DNA of 64,000 nt, taken from assembly GCA_039519185.1 (NCBI GenBank), contig CM076846.1, forward strand, positions 71,472,666 through 71,536,665. Direction: 5' to 3'. Both the position numbers and the translations under genes were made by a program. The stretch comes from Astragalus membranaceus. Taxonomy: Eukaryota > Streptophyta > Magnoliopsida > Fabales > Fabaceae. Shown piece by piece: positions 12,263 through 22,933 of this stretch; the first letter of the stretch is position 1, and every line of letters starts with the position of its first letter. Under the pieces are notes generated by a model. That model searched no databases, had not been told where the DNA came from, and worked only from the letters and a program-made list of their open reading frames with translations.

Positions 12263-12907
12263 CTAGGCATAATACTTCTTGACCACATCTGAGTTCGCTG
12301 GATTTGGGATCTCATCTCCGTCCATGTTTGCCAGAATTAAAGCTCCTCCTGAGAATGCCTTCTTCACCACATAAGGTCCTTCATATTTGGGAGCCCATTT
12401 GCCCCTAGAGTCTGTCTGAATCGGCAAGATCTGCTTGAGCACAAGATCTCCTTCTTGGAATTCACGAGGACGGACTTTCTTGTCAAAAGCCCTCCTCATC
12501 CTCTGTTGGTACAACTGCCCATGACACATTGCGGCCACCCGTTTTTCATCAATGAGATTTAATTGGTCAAGACGAGACCGAACCCATTCTGCTTCATCAA
12601 GTTTGGTCTCCATTAACACCCGCAGGGATGGTATTTCAACCTCAATGGGGAGAACTGCCTCTGACCCATAAACCAGGGAGTAAGGGGTTGCCCCTGTTGA
12701 GGTGCGTACTGAGGTTCTGTAACCATGCAGGGCAAAGGGGAGCATCTCGTGCCAATCATTATAGGTTACCACCATCTTTTGCACAATCTTCTTGATGTTC
12801 TTGTTGGCTGCCTCAACTGCCCCATTCATCTTTGGGCGGTAGGGAGAGGAGTTGTGATGTTGTATTTTGAAGTCTTTACACAAATCCTTTATCATTCTGC
12901 TGTTCAA
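12263..12907 (-). pseudogene. Ogre integrase, C-terminal part
   Basis: This open frame of 214 codons carries the end of the integrase catalytic core, with the block NSSPYRPKMNGAVEAANK holding the conserved glutamate, followed by the C-terminal integrase region ending in a tyrosine-rich tail. It is the continuation of the frame at 12904-14172. A one-base loss at about 12950-12958 moves the reading frame between the first and second catalytic aspartates, so no continuous integrase can be translated. The TDNG aspartate block is still present in the DNA near 12910-12920 in this frame, upstream of the first ATG. Confidence 0.9.
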
Positions 12908-14172
12908 ATTACTACCGTTGTCTGTGATAATCTTATTTGGAAGGCCGTAGCGGAAACCAAGTCTTTCTTGATGAACTTAGCAATCACTGAGCTCGTTACA
13001 TTGGGATAAGAAGCAGCCTCCACCCACTTAGTGAAGTAGTCAATAGCAACCAGAATGAAACGGTGACCATTGGAAGCTTTGGGTTCAATGGGACCAATGA
13101 TGTCCATGCCCCACATTGAGAATGGCCATGGTGCGCTCAAAACATTCAGAGACGTTGGAGGTACATGGGTGTGATCTGCATAGATTTGGCATTTATGGCA
13201 TCTTCTCACGAAACTGTAACAGTCTGATTCCATCTGCAACCAGTAGTATCCAGCTCTCAGGATTTTTCTAGCCATTGCGTGCCCGTTGGAATGAACCCCA
13301 AATGAGCCTTCATGAACATCTCGCATAATCTTTACTGATTCTTCTCTTGTTACACACCTGAGGAGTACCAAGTCATGGTTTCTCTTGTAAAGGACGTCTC
13401 CACTCAAAAAGAAACCTGTTGACAGCCTCTTGAGGGTTCTCTTGTCATTCTCTGTAGCTCCGGGAGGATACTCTCTGTTTGTGATATACTGCTTGATGTC
13501 ATGGTACCAAGGCTTACTATCTGATCCCTCTTCGACTGTCATACAGTAGTGATAAACAGGCTGTTCTCTGTGCTGGATTCTGACGGTCGTCAGACTTTTG
13601 TCACAGCTGACGTTGAACATAGAAGACAAAGTTGCCAAGGCATCTGCCAACTGATTCTCGCTGCGGGGTATGTGCTGGAAAGTGATTTCCTCAAAGGGCT
13701 TGATTAATTCTTGAATGTAGTCGCGGTAAGGAATCAAATCAGAATTTCTTGTTTCCCAGTCTCCTTTTACTTGATGGACAACTAGAGCTGAATCTCCGTA
13801 CACGTCGAGCCTCTTGACTTTCCGATCGAGAGCTGCTTGGATACCCAAGATACACGCTTCATACTCTGCAATATTGTTTGTGACATAGAAGCTAAGTCTG
13901 GCGGTAACTGGTATGAAGCGGTTGTCTGGGGAGATCAGCACTGCTCCGATTCCGTGCCCCCACATGTTAGAGGCACCGTCAAACAACACTCTCCACCTTT
14001 CATCATCTTGAGATTTCCCTGCGTCAAATAATGCCATAATGTCCTCATCTGGGAACTCGCATTGCATTGATTGGTAATCCTCAACCGGTTGATGTGCCAG
14101 GTAGTCTGCCAGTGTGCTACCTTTGATCGCCTTCTGGGTTACGTACACGAGGTCATACTCTGACAGAAGCAT
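12904..14172 (-). pseudogene. Ogre RNase H end, archaeal-type RNase H and integrase N-terminus
   Basis: The first ~45 residues are the end of the retroviral-type RNase H/connection (LLSEYDLVYVTQKAIKGS). Residues ~60-190 are a second, plant-type RNase H (VLFDGASNMWGHGIGAVL, NIAEYEACILG, YGDSALVVHQ) typical of the Tat clade. From ~residue 290 follows the integrase zinc-binding domain (HEGSFGVHSNGH ... RRCHKCQ) and the first catalytic Asp (MWGMDIIGPI). The frame ends early in AFQIRLSQTTVVI because of the frameshift near 12950. Its start is offset from the upstream frame by a deletion near 14175-14185. Confidence 0.92.
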
Positions 14173-14536
14173 TTGCCAACCAGGTAGTGTGGCTCAGCAT
14201 ATACTGTCTCAGTCGATGCGCAGCCCAGGCAAGAGCACAACAAGTCTTCTCCAATGATGAATACCTTTCCTCACAGTCTGTGAACTTCTTGCTTATGTAG
14301 TAGATCGCATGTTCTTTCTTTCCCGACTCATCGTGTTGCCCCAGCACGCAGCCCATAGAGTTGTCTAGCACCGTGAGGTATAGGATGAGGGGCCTGCCAG
14401 ACACAGGTGGCATTAGGACGGGTGGATTTTGAAGATACGCCTTGATTTTCTCAAACGCTTCTTGACATTTATCATTCCACTTCATCTCTTGGTTTTTGCA
14501 CAGCAGTTTGAAATTTGGTTCGCAAGTTGCAGTCAA
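14153..14536 (-). pseudogene. Ogre RT connection and RNase H fragment
   Basis: 127 codons cover the RT thumb/connection and the first half of RNase H (CQEAFEKIKAYLQNPPVL, SMGCVLGQHDESGKKEHAIYYISKKF). It begins after an in-frame TAG at 14537-14539. It ends out of frame after LSHTTWL, because tens of bases are missing at about 14175-14185; the sequence jumps into the block that belongs later in RNase H. TGG is shared at the two deletion ends, suggesting microhomology. Confidence 0.9.
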
Positions 14537-14656
14537 CTAGAAAATGAATCGCGAGATGTAATTTAGTCTTCCCAGGAAACCACGAACTTCTTTCTCTGTT
14601 TTAGGTGCTGGCATCTCCAGGATTGCTCGTACTTTGTCCGGTGCACTTAGCGGGGT

Positions 14657-15514
14657 TCAACCTAACAGCTTCCCTGACCTAACCCCAAAGGTGCACTTAG
14701 CGGGGTTCAACCTGAGTTTGTACTTTCTGAGACGCTCGAACAGCTTCTGCAGGTTAACCACGTGCTCTTCATCAGTCTTTGATTTGGCAATCATGTCATC
14801 CACATAGACTTCGATCTCCTTATGCATCATGTCATGGAATAGGGTTACCATCGCTCTTTGGTAGGTTGCCCCGGCATTCCTCAACCCGAAAGGCATGACC
14901 TTGTAACAGAAAGTTCCCCAAAGGGTTATGAAGGTGGTTTTCTCCATATCCTCTGGAGCCATTTTGATCTGGTTATAGCCTGAATATCCATCCATGAAGG
15001 AGAACATCGAATGCTGAGCGGTACTGTCCACCAAAACGTCAATATGGGGTAGAGGGAAATCATCTTTAGGGCTTGCTCTGTTCAAGTCACGGTAGTCGAC
15101 ACACATTCGGACCTTTCCATCTTTCTTAGGGACTGGAACAATGTTTGCTACCCATTCAGGATATTTTGCCACAGCTAAGAACCCTGCATCAAACTGTTTC
15201 TTGACCTCATCCCTGATCTTCAAAGACATTTCAGGCTTCATCCGCCTTAACTTCTGTTTCACAGGGGGACACTCTGATTTCACCGGCAATTTATGTTCAA
15301 CAATATCTGTACTCAACCCTGGCATGTCCCGATATGTCCATGCGAATACGTCAGCGTAATCGAACAGGAGCTGAATCAACTTTTTGCGCTCTTTATCCTC
15401 CATTGCGGTACCAACCTTGATCTCTTTTCTGTCTTCCTTAGTACCCAAATTGACCATTTCTGTGGACTCCTCATGGGGTTCGATGACCTTTTCTTCTTGT
15501 TCTACCATTCTCAT
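14657..15514 (-). pseudogene. Ogre reverse transcriptase core
   Basis: This frame covers the fingers and palm of a gypsy RT: WVANIVPVPKKDGKVRMCVDYRDLN, FPLPHIDVLVD, FMDGYSGYNQI, MPFGLRNAGATYQRAM and catalytic YVDDMIAKS are present. It stops abruptly after GKLLG. The cause is a 23-bp direct duplication (14641-14663 and 14691-14713) that has replaced the following conserved segment and brings a stop. The frame is open upstream to about 15629, near a candidate splice acceptor. RT motifs look intact but the domain is cut before the thumb. Confidence 0.95.
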
Positions 15515-15818
15515 GATTTCTCGAGGAGTATCCCCATCATTCTCAACATCTTCCTCGGCTTGATTAACCGGGTAATCAAAATCACAGTATGAGTTATGGG
15601 CATTGTTATTTTCAGAGTTTATTTTTGATCTGCATTAGAATGGAGCGGCGAATAAAAACAAAGAAAAAGCGACACAGATAAAAGATGAAGACAGAAATTT
15701 TATTGAAAATTCAAAATAACACTTTATTGATTGATGATTTTTGACGAAAACATGTGTGCCCGAATGAAATATCCCCAGGGCCTTGGGCAGAGCCGAGGGA
15801 TCTGCATTACAACGATAA
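15515..15818 (-). other. Ogre intron-like gap between protease and RT
   Basis: Between the protease/G-patch stop and the RT frame lie ~300 bases with stops in the RT frame. Ogre elements are known to splice an intron here. On the minus strand TAATGCAG followed by ATC at about 15630 is a plausible acceptor, and the frame is open from there into RT. The same TAATGCAGATC string occurs again at about 15797-15808. I could not fix a donor site. Confidence 0.6.
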
Positions 15819-17501
15819 TTACTTTAAATTGAAAAATACGGGGAAATCCATGATCTCCCAGTTTTGCAGCTTCTCTCCAGCCGCACAGCAGCGTACCAGA
15901 CCTACAGCACGGCCACTTGAGCTTGATCCTTCTTCAACCATATTAACCTGGTCAGGGTTCATCATACTAGCACTCCGGAAGTTGCTCTTAAGATTGGCGA
16001 TTACCATTCTCCCCTGATTGAGTGCCCTTCCTCTGAGTTTGGCCAGCCATTTCTCCCTCTTGTCAGATGCCAGCCTCTCCCGATCAGCAAGACTTGGGAT
16101 GTACCCAACACCGAACCTCTCAATATTACCCCTCAACTGGATAGGCGTTACAATTCCTTGAGCAGCTTTTCCTAAGCCCTTACCAATCTGATACCCATGT
16201 CCCAGCATCACCCTTGCAGCCATCATGTCAGCCCTGGACCACTTAGGTTTCCACCGAGGCTCACCTTCGGCGAAGACAGCGTTTGAAATCTCCAGTCCTT
16301 GGAAAGCAGTCTCGAAGGACTCTTCTGCTGCTTCCACATAATATTCAGGTGGTGATCGATTTATCAACGTTTCTTCCTCTCCGGAGATCACTATCAGCTT
16401 TCCCCTAGCCACAAACTTGAGTTTCTGATGAAGCGAGGATGGCACTGCCCCAGCCGCATGTATCCAAGGACGTCCTAGCAGGCAACTGTAGGATGAATTG
16501 ATGTCCATCACTTGAAAGACGACATAAAATACTTCAGGGCCTACCTGCAGCGGTACTTCTACTTCTCCAAAAACTTCCTTCACTGACCCATCAAATGCTC
16601 TGACCAAGGTGGAGCTCGGTTTTAGATATGAGCAGTCTACATCCAGCTTATCCATTGTAGACTTAGGCAGCACATTCAAGGATGAACCGTTATCAATAAG
16701 CACCCTGGCAAGTATATGGTCCCCACACTTGACTGAGATGTGAAGAGCTTGATTATGACTCTTTCCTGCCGGAGGCAGCTCAGTGTCTGAGAAGGTCAAG
16801 TAATTAGAGGCTACAATGCTGCCAACAATACCATCAAGCTGGTTTACTGTAATGTCATGAGAGACGTGAGCTTCATTCAGGACCTTTAGCAGTGCAGCAC
16901 GATGTGCCTCTGAACTAAGCAGCAAAGAGAGCATTGAGATCTTGGATGGAGTTTGATTCAGCTGGTCTACCACCCGATATTCACTCTGTCTCATTACTCT
17001 CAGGAATTCTTGAGCTTCTTTGTCCGACACATCCCTGACTTCTACAGCTTCCTTGTCTTTTCCCTTACGGGCCCTTTCTTCATTTCCCTTGGATTGCTCT
17101 CTTCTAAGGTTTTCAGGAGTATACAACCTTCCACTCCTCGTGATACAACTACCTCCAGCAATGTTTGTTATATCCAGAGTGCCTTTAGGGACCTCCGCTT
17201 GCATTTGCACATTGCAGCTCCATGGAGTCATCCTAGTCTCCCCACTAGGGGTAGCAGCAGGTACTGGAATAACAACAGTCGAGGGTCTCGTCACAGCCAG
17301 GCTAGAATTCAGATTGCAGGGAATTTCAATCGGTCTTCTGAAGCCTCCATTGCCTGATTGCAAGGTAAATACACTTTCTTCTTTCTCCTGGATTCCCACT
17401 TGGACCAGGTGTCTGTCTAAGAGATCTTGGAGAATTGGTTTAAAACCTTCACATGCCCCGATGCAGCGAGGATTATCACAGGCGTCTTTCCTAGCGCACC
17501 C
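15819..17501 (-). pseudogene. Ogre protease and G-patch region
   Basis: This frame continues gag after a single in-frame TAA at 17499-17501; it is therefore part of one gag-pro frame with one nonsense break. Protease: ARVLIDNGSSLNVLP holds the catalytic aspartate in the Tat-type DNGS form, with CLLGRPWIHAAGAVPSSLHQ downstream. G-patch: MLGHGYQIGKGLGKAAQG near residues 395-415 counted from 17399. The end QNWEIMDFPVFFNLK is followed by a stop at the intron-like gap. A C-to-T change on the coding strand would explain the stop; everything else looks undamaged. Confidence 0.93.
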
Positions 17502-19340
17502 TTATTTGATGACACCAAAACGGCATAATTCAGCATGGATAAAATTCAAAGGCATCTGAATGCAATCAACTTTTCTAACCAAACACTGACCCCCCTGATG
17601 GTCAACGGCATTAATAGCAGATCCTCCATGCCCTGGCAACGGATTGGTGGCTACATTGGGTTGTTGAAATGATATGCTTTTCGTATCAAGTAATTCTTGC
17701 ACCACATATTTGAATGCTTTACAATCCTCCACCACATGACCTACTGCCCCAGAATGAAAGGCGCAGGTGGCATTTGCGTTGTACCCTCTAGGATAGGGAG
17801 GCTGATATGGCTTTATTTGACGAGTACTGATTATTTTGTTGGTGATGAGATAATTAAACAAGTCCGTGTAGGACATGGGAATGGGATCAAAGACAACAGG
17901 CTTCCTTTCATTATAGTTCCGGTACTGATAATTTGATTGAAAAGGCTGTGCCAGTGGTGCCTGAGGAGGAACCGAAATAGCTTGCGGTGGATTGCTGTGC
18001 GACGGACCACTGGCTCCGATGACTGCATTAGTTTCACCTTCTTTCTTCTTATGAGACCCAAAAAATGGCTTTTTTTGACCGGCAGGAGGTGTCGGGCCCT
18101 GAGCTATTCTTCCGCTCCGCATACCATTCTCTACTCTTTCCCCTGTGACCACCATCTCAGAGAAGTTTGAGGCTACGCTGCCAACCAACCTATCATAATA
18201 CACCGCAGGAAGGGTTTCCATAAACATGTGGACCATTTCTTTGTCCAGCAGAGGGGGTTTTACTTGAGCCGCAAGGTTCCGCCATCTCTGAGCATACTCT
18301 TTGAACGACTCGTTATCCCTCTTAGACATGCATTGTAGCTGAGTTCTATCTGGAGCCAAATCATTGTTATACTGGTATTGACGCATGAAGGCATCCGCCA
18401 TGTCTTTCCAGCAACGGATATTAGTTGGCTCTAACTGCATGTACCAGTCGAGGGGAGCTCCAGCTAAACTTTCTTGGAAGCAATCTTGGAAGCAATGCAT
18501 CATTAAGTTATCATCACGGGCATAGGCAGTCATCTTTCGGCAGTACATTGTCACATGGCTGACTGGGCAAGTTGTCCCTCTGTATTTGTCAAAAGTTGGT
18601 GCTTTGAACTTGGGCGGCAGGACTAGATCAGGAACCAAGCACAACTCATGGGCATTCCTGGCTCGGGAACCTGCCCCTTCAACAGCTCTTAACCTTTCTT
18701 CCAGCATCTGATACTGACTTCTAGCTTCGGCAGGGTAATTCTGTGGGAAACCGCCGGCACCATAGTGAGGGTTATTCATCGATGCCGCGACCGGGGTCAT
18801 GTGTCGGTGAGCAATATTCTGAGGGGCTGGGCCCTGTACGTGTGGATGAACCATTATTGGTGAATTGAAACCTGCTGGAGTTCCTGGAGCAATAACAGGA
18901 ATTGGGATCTGAATCTGGGCTCGATGCGTCCCTCTTCCAACTTCATTCACAACTGTATTAGGCTGAGCGTGCCCCGTGGTTCCTGAAGGATCTCCTCCAG
19001 GGTTTGCATCAGCAGCAGGAGGCGTATAGCCCAATGGGAGACCATAGGGAGGCCATTGCACAGCTTGAAGGGTTTGAGAGATCCCAGACCCAGGAAGGGG
19101 AGGAGGATTGTTCGTCCCAGCAACAGCGGTTTCAGTTGTGCCAACATCTCTTAAGGCACTTAGCACTCTTATGACCTCCGCCATTTGAGCCCTTAGGACT
19201 TCCATCTCAGCTTGAGTGACTTGATTCCCCTGATTCTGACCATGCTGACCCTGGCCATTAGGATCCAGACCTCCTGGAATTCCGTCATCCTGATGTGGCT
19301 GCGGATCGTTCTGATCAGGGTTGGCTTGATTGTTTTCCAT
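17502..19340 (-). CDS. gag: Ogre gag
   Basis: 612 codons from an ATG. The first ~200 residues are Pro/Gln/Gly-rich and start MENNQANPDQNDPQPHQDD. The retrotransposon gag domain follows (FDKYRGTTCPVSHVTMYCRKM ... LAGAPLDWYMQLEP ... FMRQYQYN ... ESFKEYAQRWRNLAAQV). A C-terminal zinc-knuckle-like block, CAFHSGAVGHVVEDC, is near residue 530. It would form the particle and bind RNA. The reading frame runs on into protease but is stopped by TAA at 17499-17501, so protease could be made only by readthrough. The frame is uninterrupted up to there. Confidence 0.93.
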   Translation of the reverse strand: MENNQANPDQNDPQPHQDDGIPGGLDPNGQGQHGQNQGNQVTQAEMEVLRAQMAEVIRVLSALRDVGTTETAVAGTNNPPPLPGSGISQTLQAVQWPPYGLPLGYTPPAADANPGGDPSGTTGHAQPNTVVNEVGRGTHRAQIQIPIPVIAPGTPAGFNSPIMVHPHVQGPAPQNIAHRHMTPVAASMNNPHYGAGGFPQNYPAEARSQYQMLEERLRAVEGAGSRARNAHELCLVPDLVLPPKFKAPTFDKYRGTTCPVSHVTMYCRKMTAYARDDNLMMHCFQDCFQESLAGAPLDWYMQLEPTNIRCWKDMADAFMRQYQYNNDLAPDRTQLQCMSKRDNESFKEYAQRWRNLAAQVKPPLLDKEMVHMFMETLPAVYYDRLVGSVASNFSEMVVTGERVENGMRSGRIAQGPTPPAGQKKPFFGSHKKKEGETNAVIGASGPSHSNPPQAISVPPQAPLAQPFQSNYQYRNYNERKPVVFDPIPMSYTDLFNYLITNKIISTRQIKPYQPPYPRGYNANATCAFHSGAVGHVVEDCKAFKYVVQELLDTKSISFQQPNVATNPLPGHGGSAINAVDHQGGQCLVRKVDCIQMPLNFIHAELCRFGVIK

Positions 19341-19697
19341 GTTTCTTGCTTGCAGACGCGTCCAATAGCGATGATTAACCAGCTTGCCTAATTTTCTGTT
19401 GACGGAACACGTTTATGAACACAAGAACGAATAAATGAATGCAATGCGAATGAATGCGTGTTTAGTTTGTCTTGCCGAGAATCGCAGTGTATTATGTCTT
19501 GTCATAGATACGCAGGTAAATCTTTGATTATTTTTGTTATTTTTCTTTGGATCATACTGAAATTGGAATCTGGAAGCGAAACGGGTGCATTTAAACAAAA
19601 TACTTCAAAATCTGAATCCGAAAGTACGACATTCTGATACAATGATTGAAAAAGGAAAGGTAGAATAAAACAAAACGGAAAATTACAATAAAGAAGC
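19341..19697 (-). other. Spacer between Ogre ORF1 and gag
   Basis: No conserved coding content; AT-rich with stops in all minus-strand frames. Consistent with a non-coding leader between ORF1 and gag. Confidence 0.6.
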
Positions 19698-21770
19698 TCA
19701 AATACAAAGAGCTTTGACATTTCCACTCTTTTTCCTTTTGTTGTTGGTAGAGGTACTTCCGGCTTTTCCTTTGGCTTCCTCAACTAGGGCTCTGCAGTAC
19801 TCCACAAATTTGTACACCTCAAGCGGGGTGTTGAGGGGATACATCTCAGTTTCAGCTTTTCTTAATCTCCTGGGCATATCCGCAAGAGCCTGGTTGACCA
19901 ACTCTGATAGCTTGGAGAACCTATCCTTCCAGTGTTGAACTTCGTCCCTCAGCTCAATGATGACTGCCTGCTCTTCAATCCTACCGAGCAGCTCAACATA
20001 GCGATGTTCCCAATACTGACTTTCATCCCTCACTTGCCGGTACGCATCGCTGATGTGACAAAGGCGCCCCTTCAACTCATCAGAATCCTCTTGCTCTGCT
20101 TTTAGGGCCCGCTGATATTCCCTGAGGATGTTCTCAAATGAGTCTCTCTCTTGCACAAAACTGTCTAACTTACTCTCCCATTCAGCTTGTAACATGCGGG
20201 ATTCTCTTTTTGACTTGGCAAGCAAGCTTTTCGCAGCTCTCTCTTCCATTTTTGCTTCATCCCATAATTCTTTCCACTGATCGGCTTCTTCCAGGGCCTT
20301 CTTCTCTTTCAAGCTTCGCCTCTTGATTTCCTCCTTGGCTCCTTGCAGATACCTTTGAACTTCTAACTTGCTCTCCTCTTCCCCTTTTAGTTTCTGACTA
20401 AACTTCTCAATGGTAGCAGACTTCAGGGCATTTTCTTCTTTCAACCTTTTGTTCTTCAGAGCCATCTTCTCTATCTCAGCTTGCAAAGATTTCTTCTCTT
20501 CCTCTGCCTTCATCAGAGCCAACTTAACCTCGCCTAATTCTTCGACAACAGGGACACTGGCGTCTACTACTTTCCTCTCGACTTGCAACTCTTTTTGGTA
20601 GGGCAGTTGAACATTCTGGATTCTTTTTCCGAGCCACTGAGCGAAGGTGATACCACTAGTCCTCTGAGCAAGCTCTACTTTTCCCATGCGAACCACCGTA
20701 CTCCAGGCTTGCAAGACCTTTCTAAGCAAACTGTCATCTTTTGGTCCTCCTTCAAAGATGTAAAGCGGGAATATCATCTCTTCAGTAGGCGAATTCCTCA
20801 TTGGATACCCCAATTGCCTCAGAGTCAGGGACGGGTTGTAGTTGATGCATCCCTTAGTGCCCATTAGCGGGACATTTTGAAAACTACCACAGCGGAATAC
20901 TACCTTAGGCCTATCTTCCCAGCAAGATGAGAGATACCAGCGGATCGAGTGCTCATCTAGACCCCCTAGAAACTGGATCCATTCTTGAATACTCATAGCT
21001 TTCACTTCACAAGTTACAACGTAGCTAATCAACTTTTCCACTCGTGTTGGGTTGGTGAAGGCATGAATGAGAAGCCACGCATACAACAGGTGAGAAGAGC
21101 AAGAGATTTTCTTCCTTCTTAAGTCACAATGATGAGTAAAAGCAGAATAAGTGTCGGCAAGGATGGCGGGAATTGGATTAATGGGGCTCCTCTTGTTCTG
21201 AAAAGCTAGGAAAATACCAATAACAGTCACATCCACATACCTCTCAATCTGCGGAAAGAGAACAACCCCAAAAATTGCTAAGGCCAAAACTCGCTTGAAG
21301 ACGACCCAATTTTTACTTCTAGCATAGGCTCCCATTAAACCTTCAAGGTAGCTCTGCGGGAAACCTATCACATTGTTTCTCTTCTGCTTTTGGAGCTTCA
21401 AATCCTCTACACTCACTTGCAATAATGCAGCGAATCCTTTATCTGTGTAGTGCTGTTCTTGATACCGGTAGGGGACAGCTTCTGTCTGAGTGAAACCCAA
21501 AATCTGCTGATATTCCTCCAATGTGGGTGCCATTTGAAAATTTTTGAAAAGAAAGCACCTGATTTCTGGGTCATAGAATCTACTCAAAGCCACAATAGCC
21601 TCAGTCTGCACCTCTAGCAACAACAACTTCCGGAGGTTCCCATAAGCATTGTCAAACGATCCCCTTTCAATAGGTCCCATCAGGTCAACACATTTTTTCA
21701 GACTAGTCACATCTACCTTGTTTACAACGGGGTACCTTGGAGTATACGCCGTTTCCCTTCTAGATTCCAT
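19698..21770 (-). CDS. Ogre ORF1 protein
   Basis: 690 codons from the ATG at 21770 (MESRRETAYTPRYPVV). The open frame extends 36 codons further upstream, but that part looks untranslated and the chosen start gives the more typical N-terminus. Residues ~10-330 form a globular domain (DLMGPIERGSFDNAYGNL, RCFLFKNFQMAPTLEEY, LFPQIERYVDVTVIGIF) resembling plant mobile-domain-like proteins. Residues ~390-640 are rich in Lys/Glu heptads and read as long coiled coil (EEEKKSLQAEIEKMALKNK). This extra ORF upstream of gag defines Ogre-type elements; its function is unknown. The frame is intact. Confidence 0.92.
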   Translation of the reverse strand: MESRRETAYTPRYPVVNKVDVTSLKKCVDLMGPIERGSFDNAYGNLRKLLLLEVQTEAIVALSRFYDPEIRCFLFKNFQMAPTLEEYQQILGFTQTEAVPYRYQEQHYTDKGFAALLQVSVEDLKLQKQKRNNVIGFPQSYLEGLMGAYARSKNWVVFKRVLALAIFGVVLFPQIERYVDVTVIGIFLAFQNKRSPINPIPAILADTYSAFTHHCDLRRKKISCSSHLLYAWLLIHAFTNPTRVEKLISYVVTCEVKAMSIQEWIQFLGGLDEHSIRWYLSSCWEDRPKVVFRCGSFQNVPLMGTKGCINYNPSLTLRQLGYPMRNSPTEEMIFPLYIFEGGPKDDSLLRKVLQAWSTVVRMGKVELAQRTSGITFAQWLGKRIQNVQLPYQKELQVERKVVDASVPVVEELGEVKLALMKAEEEKKSLQAEIEKMALKNKRLKEENALKSATIEKFSQKLKGEEESKLEVQRYLQGAKEEIKRRSLKEKKALEEADQWKELWDEAKMEERAAKSLLAKSKRESRMLQAEWESKLDSFVQERDSFENILREYQRALKAEQEDSDELKGRLCHISDAYRQVRDESQYWEHRYVELLGRIEEQAVIIELRDEVQHWKDRFSKLSELVNQALADMPRRLRKAETEMYPLNTPLEVYKFVEYCRALVEEAKGKAGSTSTNNKRKKSGNVKALCI

Positions 21771-22912
21771 GCCGTATCTATGACAAAAATTTCTCATTAC
21801 TTGGGGTTCTCGGCAAGCAAACCATGATGAAATGCAAAGATGCATGCGAAAACTATTGAAAATGTATGTTCTATGCAAAGGATGTGTGTAAATGAGGATG
21901 ATGTTCTATGTCTATGTAACTCAGAGACCAGTCCCTATTGGCAGTGATTCAAGTTTTTTTGGAAAATGCGGGTCGTACGTTATTTCATATGGACCGGGAT
22001 GAGAAAGGCTACAGCGGTAACTCTTTCACCCCCTTCCTTTTTTAAAAAAAGGTGGTTCATATGTCACTTCGTACAGACCGGCGAAAAAAAGGTTACAACG
22101 GCAACTCTTTCTCCGTTTTCTCTTTTTTTTGAAAAATCTCCTTTTCTTTTTGAAAACGTGCCTAGTTTACAATGCAGCGCACAATTTGGAAAGCCCTTGT
22201 GATCTAAAAAGAGGCGAGACCTACGATCTAGGGCAATTTAAAGGGTAATCCTCCGATGTGGCTCTATTCACTCCCTCGCAAAGGCTACCAGAGCTAAATC
22301 TCTCTCATGATAACACCCACAACGATGGAATGCCATCTGGTGTGAGGTACCATAAAAGAGCATACTCTGGCTGAAACTTTCGTGAGAGCAGAAGGACATC
22401 GGTCCAATTGGCAGTCACTACTCGTTTCCACTCTCCTAAGTTTTGTCAGACCTTGGGTTTTAGGCCCCTCTCGAAGCACAATAAGCATAAGGTGTGAGTG
22501 TGTGTAGCGGGGACATACCGCCTAAAACTACCCACATATATCCCCACCTGCGAAGGAAAACCCGAAACGGTCCGGACAATAGCAAACGATAACATGTTGT
22601 CTACACTAGGGTTCAATATCAAATAAGCTAACCTAGGGTTTCAACAATAATCAAGTGCTTTGCTTACCTCAAGAAAGGGGCCAAGAAGAGGGGAACATAA
22701 CAAGATGGGGGGAAAAGCATGAGGGTACTAAGCACATAAGCAAAGACGAGGAAAAACAAACATGAAAGGAGAGAAAATAAATGCACATGCGCAACATGAC
22801 AAGAAGAGCAAACCGAAAAGGGATAGAAGCAAACAAAGTATCCAAATCACATCGATAGCACACTAAACCACACATTTAATTAGTTAGGCTCGACCCACTT
22901 AAAAAAAGAAAA
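21771..22912 (-). other. Ogre 5' leader
   Basis: About 1.1 kb between primer-binding site and ORF1 has no long coding frame. Two similar blocks at about 21966-22030 and 22065-22120 (TCGTACG/CTTCGTACAGACCGG followed by AGGCTACAGCGG/AGGTTACAACGG) form an imperfect direct repeat. Confidence 0.6.
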
Positions 22913-22931
22913 GTCCCCAGTGAAGTCGCCA
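22913..22931 (-). other. Ogre primer-binding site
   Basis: Minus-strand TGGCGACTTCACTGGGGAC lies two bases downstream of the 5' LTR end. A near-identical PBS is standard in Ogre/Tat elements, where the literature assigns it to a tRNA-Arg primer; I recognise the string but cannot test the tRNA match here. Confidence 0.85.
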
Positions 22932-22933
22932 GC

